This document shows, piece after piece, positions 41,381 through 49,158 of a stretch of 64,000 nt of DNA (position 1 is the first letter of the stretch; each line of letters starts with the position of its first letter). Origin of the DNA: Pseudomonadota bacterium. GTDB lineage: Bacteria > Pseudomonadota > Gammaproteobacteria > Burkholderiales > Burkholderiaceae_C. The notes under the pieces are model-generated. The model made no database searches. It saw only the letters and a list, made by a program, of their open reading frames with translations, and was not told the DNA's origin. The translations under genes and the position numbers were made by a program. Location of the stretch: assembly GCA_020161775.1 (NCBI GenBank), contig JAIUOW010000001.1, positions 269,738 through 333,737 on the forward strand, given 5' to 3'.

Positions 41381-42379
41381 TCACTCCGCGCGAATGCCCT
41401 GTTGGGCAATGAGCTTGTGCCATTTGCCCTTTTCTGCTGCCATGTACCTGGCCATTTGCTGAGAGTCGCTCGTGGTGGTTTCCCACCCCGCCTCGGCCAG
41501 CTTGCGTTTGACAGCGGCGTTGTTCATGGCCAGATCAATCTCTCGCGTCAGGCGCTCGCGCACGGCGACAGGCGTGGCAGCGGGTACGACCAGGCCCTGC
41601 CAGGCATACGCCTCCGTGTCCTTGTAGCCAGCTTCGCCGGTCGTCGGGACATCTGGCAATTGCGGCAGACGCTGGATGCTGAACGCGGCCAGCGCAACGA
41701 GCTTGCCGCTGCGGATATGGGGCAGCGCCGTGGAGATATCCACCACCATCAGCGGTACCTGACCGCCCATCACGTCCTGCATCGCGGGCGCGGCACCCCG
41801 GTAAGGGATATGTACCGCAAAGACACCGGCGCGCTGCTTGAAAAGCTCCATGGCCAGGTGATGAGGACTGCCGATGCCCGGCGACGCATAACTGTGCTTG
41901 CCGGGGTTGGCTTTGAGCATTGACAGCGCTCCAGGCAGATCCTTGATGCCTGTGGACGAGGCACTCACCAGCACAAGCGGCACGCGTGCCAGCAGGCCGA
42001 CCGGCGCATAGTCCTTTTCAGGGTTGTAGCTGACGGATTTGTAGAGCGCCGGGTTGTAGATCAGGATGCCGTTGTCGGCCGTGAACACGGTGTAGCCGTC
42101 CGCCGGCGAACGGGCCGCCGCCTCGGCGCCGATCATGCCGGCGGCGCCGGGCCGGTTGTCGATCAGCACGGGCTGCTTGACCTGCTCGGACAGCTGCGCG
42201 GCGATGGTGCGGGCCAGAAAGTCGGAGCCACCGCCGGCGGGGTAGCCGACCAGCCATTTGATCGGCCGCTCGGGGTAGGGCCCGTCGGCCACGGCGGCGG
42301 TAGAAGCGCAGGCCACGGCCGCAAGCACACACAAATAGCGGCCAAAACAACGGGCAAGACGGTGCAATCGGGGGTTCAC
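41381..42379 (-). CDS. Tripartite tricarboxylate transporter substrate-binding protein (Bug family)
   Basis: This 332-residue periplasmic binding protein has a signal peptide (cleavage near AAVADG) and the Bug features YPERPIKWLVGYPAGGGSDFLAR, here residues 35-57, then QPVLIDNRPGAAGMIGAEA and HIPYRGAAPAMQDVMGG. The GTG at 42379 is chosen because AGGAG sits 7-8 nt upstream; the in-frame ATG at 42439 adds 20 residues before the signal. It diverges from a LysR regulator that may control it. The ligand is probably a carboxylate but is unknown. Confidence 0.92.
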   Translation of the reverse strand: MNPRLHRLARCFGRYLCVLAAVACASTAAVADGPYPERPIKWLVGYPAGGGSDFLARTIAAQLSEQVKQPVLIDNRPGAAGMIGAEAAARSPADGYTVFTADNGILIYNPALYKSVSYNPEKDYAPVGLLARVPLVLVSASSTGIKDLPGALSMLKANPGKHSYASPGIGSPHHLAMELFKQRAGVFAVHIPYRGAAPAMQDVMGGQVPLMVVDISTALPHIRSGKLVALAAFSIQRLPQLPDVPTTGEAGYKDTEAYAWQGLVVPAATPVAVRERLTREIDLAMNNAAVKRKLAEAGWETTTSDSQQMARYMAAEKGKWHKLIAQQGIRAE

Positions 42380-42468
42380 GGATGTCTCCTTTTCATGAAG
42401 GGAAAAGAAAACTTTAGTAGACAACCAAAAAGCATTCAAGCAAGATCAGGCACTTCACTTATGACCCG

Positions 42469-43452
42469 ATGGCACAAGTGCCTGCCCAAGTCCCCCTGCC
42501 GGACATCACCGGCAACCGCCTGACCAGCATCGCGCTGTTCTGCCGCGCAGCCGAAGCGCTGAGCTTCACGGCCGCGGCGGACGCGGCCGGCACGACGCCA
42601 TCGGCCGTGAGCAAGGCCGTGCGGCGGCTGGAAGACCACCTGCGCGTCAAGCTGTTCGAGCGCACCACCCGCAGCATCCGGCTGACGGCCGACGGCGCGA
42701 GCTACCACGCCACCTGCCGTGAGGCGATCGCCCGCATCCATGAGGCCGAGCGCCGGCTCGCGTACTGGCGCAGCCGCCCCCAGGGCGTTCTGCGCATCAG
42801 CATGCCACCCAGCTACGGCGTGGTGGACCTGATCGCGCGCCTGCCGCGCTATGTGGCCCAGCATGGGCACGAGGTGCGGGTTGTCGCCACGCTGACCAAC
42901 GCCGTGGCCGAGCTGGTCACCGACGGCTGCGACGTCGCCGTGCGCATCGGCACGGTGGCCGACCCGCGGGTGGTGGCGCGGCACCTGTGCAACGCCGAGG
43001 TAAAGGTCGTCGCCTCACCCCGCTACCTCGAATGCGCAGCCCCGCTGCGCAAGCCGGAAGACCTCGGCGGCCACCCCTGCATCGACCTGCTGCTGCCCGA
43101 CACGCACAAGGCGATACCGTGGGAATTCGGGCGCGCGCGCCAGCGCCTTCAGGTGCCCGTCGTGCCCTCCATCGCGGTAGACCATCCGCTGGCCGCCGTG
43201 TCGGCGGCGGTGGCCGGCGGCGGGCTGGCCCGGCTGCTGGACTTCACGGTCGCGGCGGACATCGCCGCGGGCCGGCTGGTGGAAGTGCTTGCGCCGTTCA
43301 GGCCACCGCCGGTGCCCGTTTCGGTGGTGTACCGCGGCGGCCGGCACATACCGGCCACGGTGCGGTCATTCGTCGATTTCCTGGTCAATGAGCACGCGGG
43401 CGCGAACAGGCTCAGACCTGCGTCGGCACCGGGGTCTGGACAGAAGTCTTGA
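42469..43452 (+). CDS. LysR-family transcriptional regulator
   Basis: This 327-residue regulator has an N-terminal winged helix (IALFCRAAEALSFTAAAD and TTPSAVSKAVRRLEDHLRVKLFERTTR) and a C-terminal effector-binding domain. It diverges from the Bug-type binding protein across 89 bp of AT-rich DNA, the usual LysR/target arrangement. Its 3' end overlaps the convergent 583-residue unknown by 41 bp. Confidence 0.93.
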   Translation: MAQVPAQVPLPDITGNRLTSIALFCRAAEALSFTAAADAAGTTPSAVSKAVRRLEDHLRVKLFERTTRSIRLTADGASYHATCREAIARIHEAERRLAYWRSRPQGVLRISMPPSYGVVDLIARLPRYVAQHGHEVRVVATLTNAVAELVTDGCDVAVRIGTVADPRVVARHLCNAEVKVVASPRYLECAAPLRKPEDLGGHPCIDLLLPDTHKAIPWEFGRARQRLQVPVVPSIAVDHPLAAVSAAVAGGGLARLLDFTVAADIAAGRLVEVLAPFRPPPVPVSVVYRGGRHIPATVRSFVDFLVNEHAGANRLRPASAPGSGQKS

Positions 43453-45163
43453 AGTCGTCCGGCGCGGGCGGCAACTCGACTTCGTCAACCGGCGCCGGTT
43501 GTGGCGGCGCGTCGATGCCGGTCCAGGCCAGGCTGACGTAGCCCAGGAACCGCTCGAAGACGCCAGGCACCTCGGCCTGCAGGCCAACGCCCTGCGCGAC
43601 AGATGTCAGGCCATCGCTCATCGCCAGGCTGTACGCCGAGTCGTCGCCGCGATGGCGGACACGGTGGATGATTTCGTCCGTGATGGCTCCGGCAGCACTC
43701 GCCACCGACACCGTGCCCAGAAAGCTCGGCGCGCCCAGCGCCTGCACCATGTGGTTCAGCGCGGCCAGGGCGGAGCCCACCCACGGCGCCAGGCAGCGGC
43801 GTGCGTCCGCGTCGCTGCGCCGCGCCATCATCTGCAGCAACGGCGTACACACGGTCTGCAGCACATAGGCCACGGCGCCAGCCCCCACCTTGTGAAGGGT
43901 GTCCGTGTCCATCATGCGGTCCAGGTCCTCCTGTGGAAAGCGGAAGTCGTCCTGCTGGGCCGCCTTCAGCGCCAGGCCGACACACAGCACGGTCAGCATC
44001 GTCTGAAAGCCCACGCGCAGAACCTCGCGCACATGGCGTGTCAGGGCCGGGTCGGACGGCTTGAGCTGCCGCTTGTACAGCGCGGGCGCCAGACGGCCCT
44101 GCATCGTGTCCGCCGCCGTGGTCAGCTTGTTTTCGCGCAGCCCGCCCAGGGGCCTGTCCAGGCCTTCGCCGGGCGCGCCCCGGTCGTTCAGGGTGCCTTC
44201 CACCAGGTACTGCTGCGACAGGACACAGATGCCCCCGCCAAAAACCATGCCCCGCAACGCCGCGACCGCCTGCGGGCCGGCACCGGCCATCTCCAGCAGG
44301 CCCTTGGGCCCCAGCCCCGCGCGCAGGGCGAACACCGCGTACGCCGAGCCACCGGGGAAGTCGCCCACCGCGCTGGAGCGCGCGATGAGCAGGTCGACTG
44401 GCCGCGGCGGCGGGATGTATTTGAAGTCGGCCTTGCGGTGCATCACGGTCGCCGTGGTGATGGACAGCACCACGCTCATCCCGGCGGCCAGTGCGCTGGC
44501 CAGATCCATCCAGTCGGGGTTGAACGGCGTGGACGGCGTGAGCGGCCGCGGGCCGTCCGTGTATTCCTGCAGCGTACCAGCGGCCACCCGCGCGCCCAGA
44601 AAAATGCCGAAGCACAGGCCGCCGAAGTCGGGCGCCATGACGGGCATCATGGGGCTGGCCGGCGACCGGATCTGAAACCGCGTGTCCTTGGACAGTTTCT
44701 CGATGCCAGCGCCGATCGCCATCACGGCGCCAGCCAGCGTTCCGCCCGGCCGCGACGCGGCCACGAACGACACGCCATCGCAGAACACCTTGACGGCCAG
44801 GATTTGCTCGACCGTCAGTGCCTTGCCGCCGTTCAGGTGCTGCATCATGCCGATCATGGCCATCGTGCAGCAGGTCTGCATCGGCAAAATGACGCCCAGG
44901 CTCACCATCGACGCGCTGAACGCCTTGCCCACGTGCCAAACGGCCGCGCCCATGTTGGCCCATTTGTCCTGCGGCCTGGACATGCCGCCGATGAAACCCA
45001 CGTACGCGCCCGTCAGGGCGCCGCCCAGCGTGCCGGCCACCACGTCGCCCATCACCTCGCGGCCCTGCTTGCCGTCGCCCACGCTGGCCTTGGCCAGCCC
45101 CGCGAGCCCACCCACGCCCGCGCCCACGACCAGGCCCCTGGCCGCGCCCTTGATGCCTTGCAT
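43412..45163 (-). CDS. Large Gly/Ala-rich hydrophobic protein, putative secreted effector or translocator
   Basis: This 583-residue protein belongs to no family I recognise. It has no signal peptide. The first 60 residues hold glycine-zipper-like helices (GAGVGGLAGLAK, GTLGGALTGAYVGFIGG). Further moderately hydrophobic segments occur near 85-115, 190-210, 225-250, 270-330, 385-410 and 445-500. The C-terminus is acidic and Pro-rich. It starts 5 nt after the stop of a CesT-like chaperone gene, the classic layout for a type III substrate and its chaperone. A membrane-inserting toxin or translocator is possible; so is a non-secreted membrane protein. Confidence 0.7.
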   Translation of the reverse strand: MQGIKGAARGLVVGAGVGGLAGLAKASVGDGKQGREVMGDVVAGTLGGALTGAYVGFIGGMSRPQDKWANMGAAVWHVGKAFSASMVSLGVILPMQTCCTMAMIGMMQHLNGGKALTVEQILAVKVFCDGVSFVAASRPGGTLAGAVMAIGAGIEKLSKDTRFQIRSPASPMMPVMAPDFGGLCFGIFLGARVAAGTLQEYTDGPRPLTPSTPFNPDWMDLASALAAGMSVVLSITTATVMHRKADFKYIPPPRPVDLLIARSSAVGDFPGGSAYAVFALRAGLGPKGLLEMAGAGPQAVAALRGMVFGGGICVLSQQYLVEGTLNDRGAPGEGLDRPLGGLRENKLTTAADTMQGRLAPALYKRQLKPSDPALTRHVREVLRVGFQTMLTVLCVGLALKAAQQDDFRFPQEDLDRMMDTDTLHKVGAGAVAYVLQTVCTPLLQMMARRSDADARRCLAPWVGSALAALNHMVQALGAPSFLGTVSVASAAGAITDEIIHRVRHRGDDSAYSLAMSDGLTSVAQGVGLQAEVPGVFERFLGYVSLAWTGIDAPPQPAPVDEVELPPAPDDFKTSVQTPVPTQV

Positions 45164-45168
45164 GGACG

Positions 45169-45663
45169 TTACTCCCCACCGTCCAGCAAGGCGGCCAGAT
45201 CGGCGCCCGCCGCCAGCATGCCGCGCAGGGACTGCACCTGTGTTGTGAATGCGTCGATGTAGGCCAGCACGTCCGCGGCCGGGTCGGGCTGGTCGCGCAA
45301 CGCGATGCGCGAGCGCATGACCACGGTGCCAGTCCCCGGCAGGATGCCGTAGATGCCGCTGTCGGCAGCCGGGTTGGCCACATTGCTTTCCAGCAGGTTG
45401 CGCAGCGTGGCCTCATCGCCGTCGGGCACGGGCCCCAGGTGGGCCAGCAGCGTCAGCCCCTGTACATCGGCGGGGCCGGTGTGCATGACCTGGAACACGA
45501 CGTCCTTCACTACGAAGCCCTCGCCGGCCAGCATTGGCGCGGGGTCGAGCCCGAGCCGATGCGCCAGGAAGGTGACGGCCTGCTGCACCTGCGGCGGCGG
45601 CCGGCTCATCCGCTGGGCCAACGCCTGCAGTTGCGCTTCGTCCTGCAACGCCGAAATGTCCAT
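45169..45663 (-). CDS. CesT/Tir-type secretion chaperone-like protein (upstream of the 583-aa unknown)
   Basis: This small acidic protein of 164 residues has the pattern of class I type III chaperones: an N-terminal helix (QLQALAQRMSRPPPQVQQAV), strands with VVKDVVFQVMHT and GLTLLAHLGPVP, then the LLESN helix, GIYGILPGTGTVVMRSRIAL strands and a C-terminal helix DVLAYIDAFTTQVQSLRGML. The arrangement L-x-x-L-L-x-x-N followed by a beta hairpin is typical of CesT. Start 45663 has AAGGAG 7 nt upstream. It is divergent from a second chaperone-like gene across 155 bp. Confidence 0.72.
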   Translation of the reverse strand: MDISALQDEAQLQALAQRMSRPPPQVQQAVTFLAHRLGLDPAPMLAGEGFVVKDVVFQVMHTGPADVQGLTLLAHLGPVPDGDEATLRNLLESNVANPAADSGIYGILPGTGTVVMRSRIALRDQPDPAADVLAYIDAFTTQVQSLRGMLAAGADLAALLDGGE

Positions 45664-45818
45664 CTGAAAGCTCCTTGATGAAAACATGCGATTGGGCGCG
45701 GCGGCACTGGAGGTTTCAAGACATACCTAGGTCGCACTGCCCCTGTCAAAGCACCCATACCGAAGTCCCGTTGCCGCGTGGGACGCCATTGCTTAGCCTC
45801 CACGCACAAGGAGCAACG
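45664..45818. promoter_or_regulatory. Shared divergent promoter region of the two chaperone/effector pairs
   Basis: These 155 bp separate two divergent start codons, each with its own AAGGAG site. No TTCG-N16-TTCG (PIP-box-like) or GGAACC/CCAC hrp box was found by eye, so the controlling regulator is not apparent. Confidence 0.5.
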
Positions 45819-46286
45819 ATGAACCCTGATTTCAACGATTTCTGCCGGGCACTCTGCGAGGTCGCAGGCTGCCCCATGCCCGAGGCGGCCATCAACGACG
45901 CGGGCGCCGCCGCCATTGCATTCGACGTGCGCGGTGTCGAGATCACCGTGGGGCACGATCCGGCACGGGCAGACCCGCTGGCGTTCACCGTCGCGCGATT
46001 CGGCCCCCTGCCGCAGGAGCGCACGCTTGAAGCCTGCATGGCCCTGCTGGAGACCAACGCGAACATGAGCGGCGACAACGCGCCTTCATTCGCGCTCGAT
46101 CCGGCCACGCACGATGTCCTGCTGGTCAGCGCGCGCCCCATGCGCGCCACCCCGCCACAGTCCGCCTACCAGGCCATGGTCCAGCTGGCGGACATCGCCG
46201 TCGAATGGCGTGATGGTCATTTCCTCCGTGCCGACGCTGCCGCCACCGGCGCCGGCCCCACCCCATTGACCCGGCAATCCGCATGA
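45819..46286 (+). CDS. CesT/Tir-type secretion chaperone-like protein (upstream of the poly-Ser protein)
   Basis: This 155-residue acidic protein shows the same CesT pattern as its divergent neighbour: helix FNDFCRALCEVAG, strands AAIAFDVRGVEITVGHDP and LAFTVARFGPLPQE, helix TLEACMALLETNANMSG, strands APSFALDPATHDVLLVSARP and helix SAYQAMVQLADIAVEWRDG. The LLETN element parallels LLESN in the other chaperone. AAGGAG lies 5 nt before the ATG. Its stop overlaps the start of the poly-Ser protein as ATGA, so the two are translationally coupled. Confidence 0.75.
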   Translation: MNPDFNDFCRALCEVAGCPMPEAAINDAGAAAIAFDVRGVEITVGHDPARADPLAFTVARFGPLPQERTLEACMALLETNANMSGDNAPSFALDPATHDVLLVSARPMRATPPQSAYQAMVQLADIAVEWRDGHFLRADAAATGAGPTPLTRQSA

Positions 46287-47113
46287 ACATCTCCAAACCG
46301 GCCGGCGTGCTGACTACGCCCACCACGTCTTCGTCCTCCTCCTCGTCTTCTTCATCCTCTTCGTCATCGTCCTCGTCCTCATCCAGCAGCGACGTGGGCG
46401 AAGGTCTGTCGTCCAGGAAGCGCAAGAGAACCGACGAAACCAGCGCATCACAAAGCGCCTCCTCCTCCAGCGTGTCGGACACCAAGGGCACGCACCTGCC
46501 GGCCCATGGCGAGCTCGTCCCCCTGCCTGCGCCGGCAGGTTCATGGTTTCTGGCCGTGCGGAAAACACATCAGGAGGTCGATATGTGGGGGATCCCGGAA
46601 AACAAATCGGGCCACGCCCAGGTTGTCGTTCCTGAACAAGGGCGCTACTTCGGGCTAGCCTTCGCCCGCGGCGGCTCGGCATTCCTTGAGTTGGACGGCA
46701 AGCGGATGAACCAATTCACCACCACCGACCCCCGCCTGGGGCGCCGTCCCGACCTGCGCATGACAGGCCCGTTGACCATGGAGCAATTCCAGGCGATGCA
46801 GGCCGTGGAGCAGGACTTCGAGGCACGCTCGTCAACCGTGCCCTACCACGACCACTCGGAGAACGGGGAGAACTGCCTGAGCTATGCGTCCAGGATTTTG
46901 CAGGCGGCCACGGGTGTTGATCTTTCAAAAATCAATCACTACTACGACAAAGACGATGGTGGAGGAGAGGTCGATTACTTTGACGATGTTGTCGCGGCAA
47001 TGACGCAAGGCGGCGTTCCTGTGGAGGTTGACAGGGACACCCCCTCAGCGCCTTTGTGGACCCCAGATACGGTGCCCAACAAGGACGGCAGCGTTCCCAG
47101 AAAGAGCGAGTGA
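46283..47113 (+). CDS. Putative effector with poly-serine tract, NLS-like basic cluster and possible permuted papain fold
   Basis: This 276-residue protein has no signal peptide. Residues 16-36 are 21 consecutive serines written with mixed codons. Residues 45-49 are RKRKR, a textbook monopartite nuclear localisation pattern. A folded region from about 80 to 230 has strands around SWFLAVRKT and GHAQVVVPEQGRYF (His111), and later GENCLSYASRIL (Cys198). A His-bearing strand followed by N-C at the start of a helix is the order found in permuted NlpC/P60 and LRAT-type enzymes. Coupled to a chaperone-like gene, it looks like a host-targeted effector. Function is inferred, not recognised by family. 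Confidence 0.72.
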   Translation: MNISKPAGVLTTPTTSSSSSSSSSSSSSSSSSSSSSDVGEGLSSRKRKRTDETSASQSASSSSVSDTKGTHLPAHGELVPLPAPAGSWFLAVRKTHQEVDMWGIPENKSGHAQVVVPEQGRYFGLAFARGGSAFLELDGKRMNQFTTTDPRLGRRPDLRMTGPLTMEQFQAMQAVEQDFEARSSTVPYHDHSENGENCLSYASRILQAATGVDLSKINHYYDKDDGGGEVDYFDDVVAAMTQGGVPVEVDRDTPSAPLWTPDTVPNKDGSVPRKSE

Positions 47114-47140
47114 CGGCGGTCGCTGCCTGCAGCCGGCATG

Positions 47141-47920
47141 TCAGCGCAGCGGCGCCAGAAAAATCGTCAACGCCTCCTGCATCGGCCCCAGCAGGTGCCC
47201 CGTGCCATAGGCCAGCACGAACAGCATCAGCTTGAACGGCAGCGCCACCAGCACGGGCGACAGCATCATCATGCCCATGGACATCAGCACGCTGGCCACG
47301 ATCAGGTCGATCACGATGAACGGGATGAACACCATGAAGCCGATCTGGAACGCGGTCTTCAGCTCGCTCGTGACGAAGGCGGGCACCACCACGCGCAGCG
47401 GCGTTTTCTCGGGCGGCGTTTTGGCGTCGGCGCCGGCAATGCGATTAAACAGCGCCAGGTCGGCCTCGCGCGTCTGCTTGAGCATGAAGGCGCGCAGCGG
47501 GTCCGAGCCTTTGGCTACCGCGTCTTCAAAGCCCAGCCGCTGTTCGCTGTAGGGCTTGTAAGCGTCCTGGTACACCTTGTCCAGCGTGGGGCCCATGATG
47601 AAGAAGGTGAGGAACAGGCTCATGCCCACCAGCACCTGGTTGGGCGGCGTGGTCTGCAGGCCCAGCGCCTGGCGCAACAGGCTCAGCACGATGATCAGCC
47701 GCGTGAAGCTGGTCATCAGCAGCAGGATGGCGGGCAGGAATGACAGCGCGCCAAACACCAGCAGCGTCTGCACCGGCACCGAATAGGTGGTGGTGTTGCC
47801 GCTGGTCTGGGCCACCACGCCCACCCCCATACCCCCGGTTGCGGGCAGGGCTTGCGCCAGCGCGCCGCCAGCCAGCAGGGCCATGGGCAGGGCCAGCGTC
47901 CAGGCTTTTGACAGCTTCAT
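47141..47920 (-). CDS. fliP: Flagellar export gate protein FliP
   Basis: This 259-residue protein has an N-terminal signal-like helix and the FliP core: [23 protein letters not shown] (residues 60-82), [19 protein letters not shown], the [11 protein letters not shown]-like segment [11 protein letters not shown], and [18 protein letters not shown]. After [11 protein letters not shown] the last 22 residues differ from the usual DGW-type ending, so the tail may have been altered. Its ATG overlaps the stop of a fliO remnant. Neither fliQ nor fliR follows; the convergent poly-Ser effector gene lies 27 bp away. Confidence 0.88.
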   Translation of the reverse strand: MKLSKAWTLALPMALLAGGALAQALPATGGMGVGVVAQTSGNTTTYSVPVQTLLVFGALSFLPAILLLMTSFTRLIIVLSLLRQALGLQTTPPNQVLVGMSLFLTFFIMGPTLDKVYQDAYKPYSEQRLGFEDAVAKGSDPLRAFMLKQTREADLALFNRIAGADAKTPPEKTPLRVVVPAFVTSELKTAFQIGFMVFIPFIVIDLIVASVLMSMGMMMLSPVLVALPFKLMLFVLAYGTGHLLGPMQEALTIFLAPLR

Positions 47921-48117
47921 GCGCGCACCTGCGGAAAGGGCACCGCCGGCGGCGGACCGCCCGCTTCGCCCAGCAGCGTGACCTGCTGCGCGGTGGTGCC
48001 CAGCACCAGCACACGGCCTTGCACGCGCATGAAGTTGAACACCCCCACGCGGAAGTTGCGCGCAAAGCGTTCGTTCACGATTTCCAGCGTGGGCATGCGC
48101 CCGCGCACGATGCGCTC
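47917..48117 (-). pseudogene. fliM-fliO scar: internal fliM fragment fused in frame to fliO tail
   Basis: Codons from 48117 read [20 protein letters not shown] then [11 protein letters not shown], which is the N-terminal region of the switch protein FliM. At about 48024 the frame continues directly as [18 protein letters not shown], typical of the FliO C-terminus, and stops overlapping fliP. The rest of fliM, all of fliN and most of fliO are missing. No start codon or leader remains. Confidence 0.78.
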
Positions 48118-48384
48118 CAGGTCACCACAGGCCAGCTCAGCACGATCATGCTGGCGCAGGACTTCCACGACCCGACGGGCCAGACCGTGCGCAAGGTGGT
48201 GGAGGTGGCCGGCACGCTGGAAGATTCCCTGGTGAAGCTGCTGCTGGAGACCACGCCGCCCGACCAGCGCCAGCGCATGCATGAAGGCTTCCTGAACGGC
48301 CCGGTGGCCGACCCGGCGGCGCGCACCGATGTGGTGTCCAGCCAGGCGCAGGTGGACGACCTGCTGGAGAGCCTGGGGTTTTGA
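48115..48384 (+). pseudogene. cheZ: cheZ, 3' fragment
   Basis: About 89 codons of the CheY-P phosphatase CheZ remain: TTGQLSTIMLAQDFHDPTGQ, which holds the catalytic Asp/Gln helix, the RKVVEVAGTLEDSLVKLL segment and the CheY-binding tail SSQAQVDDLLESLGF. The 5' half is missing and the fragment abuts the fliM scar on the opposite strand. In related genomes cheZ directly precedes flhB, which lies 3 kb downstream here with the intervening genes inserted. Confidence 0.85.
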
Positions 48385-48437
48385 GGGGTTGTCACCCCGG
48401 ACCTGATCGAGGCTGATGGCGGGTGGGCGTTCGTGTT

Positions 48438-48470
48438 TGTTCTGAACATGTTTTTGTCTTACCATTAGAC
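48438..48470 (+). promoter_or_regulatory. Candidate operator region of vapBC
   Basis: Two small inverted repeats lie upstream of vapB: TGTTC-T-GAACA (48438-48448) and GTCT-taccatt-AGAC (48456-48470). CTTACC is directly repeated across the second. Such sites commonly mediate VapB autoregulation. Confidence 0.4.
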
Positions 48471-48487
48471 TTACCTTCAGGACTCCC

Positions 48488-48760
48488 ATGGACACCGTCA
48501 CACTTTCCAGCAAGGGGCAGCTGGTCATCCCCAAAGCGGTCCGCGAACACCTTGGTGCCAGGGCCGGCTCTGTTTTTGCCGTGCGCTACGCCGATGGCGA
48601 AATCCACCTCAAGCCTGTCGAGCCCGCGCCGCCCACCACCCTGGATGAGGTGGCGGGCTTTCTTGCGCGTCCGGGCCGCAAGCCGCTGAGCCAGGCGCAG
48701 ACCCGTGCCGCCATTCAGGCGAAGTTGAAAGCGCGAAACGCCCCGGCGAAGGCGCCATGA
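48488..48760 (+). CDS. vapB: AbrB/SpoVT-type antitoxin (VapB-like)
   Basis: This 90-residue antitoxin has an N-terminal swapped-hairpin AbrB DNA-binding domain (VTLSSKGQLVIPKAVREHLG, residues 4-23, with GSVFAVRYADGEIHLKPV). A flexible tail that would wrap the toxin ends in a basic Ala/Lys segment. The stop overlaps the vapC start as ATGA. It should bind its own promoter. Confidence 0.9.
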   Translation: MDTVTLSSKGQLVIPKAVREHLGARAGSVFAVRYADGEIHLKPVEPAPPTTLDEVAGFLARPGRKPLSQAQTRAAIQAKLKARNAPAKAP

Positions 48761-49149
48761 TCGCCCTGGACACCAACCTGCTGGCGCGCCTGCTGCTGAA
48801 GGACGATGCGACGCAGCATGCAAGGGTCAGGAAGCTCCTGGCCTCAGACCAGACGTTCACAGCGCCCGCCACCGTGTTCCTGGAACTGGTCTGGGTGCTG
48901 GAGGCGAATGATTGCCCGCCCGACGACATCGCGCAGGGGCTGACCCTGCTGCTGGGGCTTCCCAACTTCAAGCCTGCACAGGCTGATGCCGTGCGCGAGG
49001 CCCTGAGGGGCTATGCGCACGGCATGGACTTTGCCGATGCGCTGCATCTGGCCCTGCGCCCGGGCGAGGAAGCCTTCTTCACATTCGACAAGGCCTTTGT
49101 GCGCAAGGCGGACAAGCTGGCGCTTGCGCCCCCTGTCAAAGCGGTCTGA
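48757..49149 (+). CDS. vapC: VapC PIN-domain ribonuclease toxin
   Basis: This 130-residue PIN-domain toxin has the four acidic residues expected for metal-dependent RNA cleavage: Asp5 (ALDTN), Glu43 (FLELVW), Asp94 (FADALHLA) and Asp111 (FTFDKAF). The frame is intact. It is coupled to vapB and inserted between the cheZ remnant and the PAP2 gene. The RNA target is unknown. Confidence 0.92.
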   Translation: MIALDTNLLARLLLKDDATQHARVRKLLASDQTFTAPATVFLELVWVLEANDCPPDDIAQGLTLLLGLPNFKPAQADAVREALRGYAHGMDFADALHLALRPGEEAFFTFDKAFVRKADKLALAPPVKAV

Positions 49150-49158
49150 TTCGAGCTG

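Noticed and set aside
46327-46392. Poly-serine tract as a simple-sequence (slippage) repeat
   Set aside because: Six different Ser codons are mixed without a fixed period, so amino-acid selection is more likely than replication slippage.
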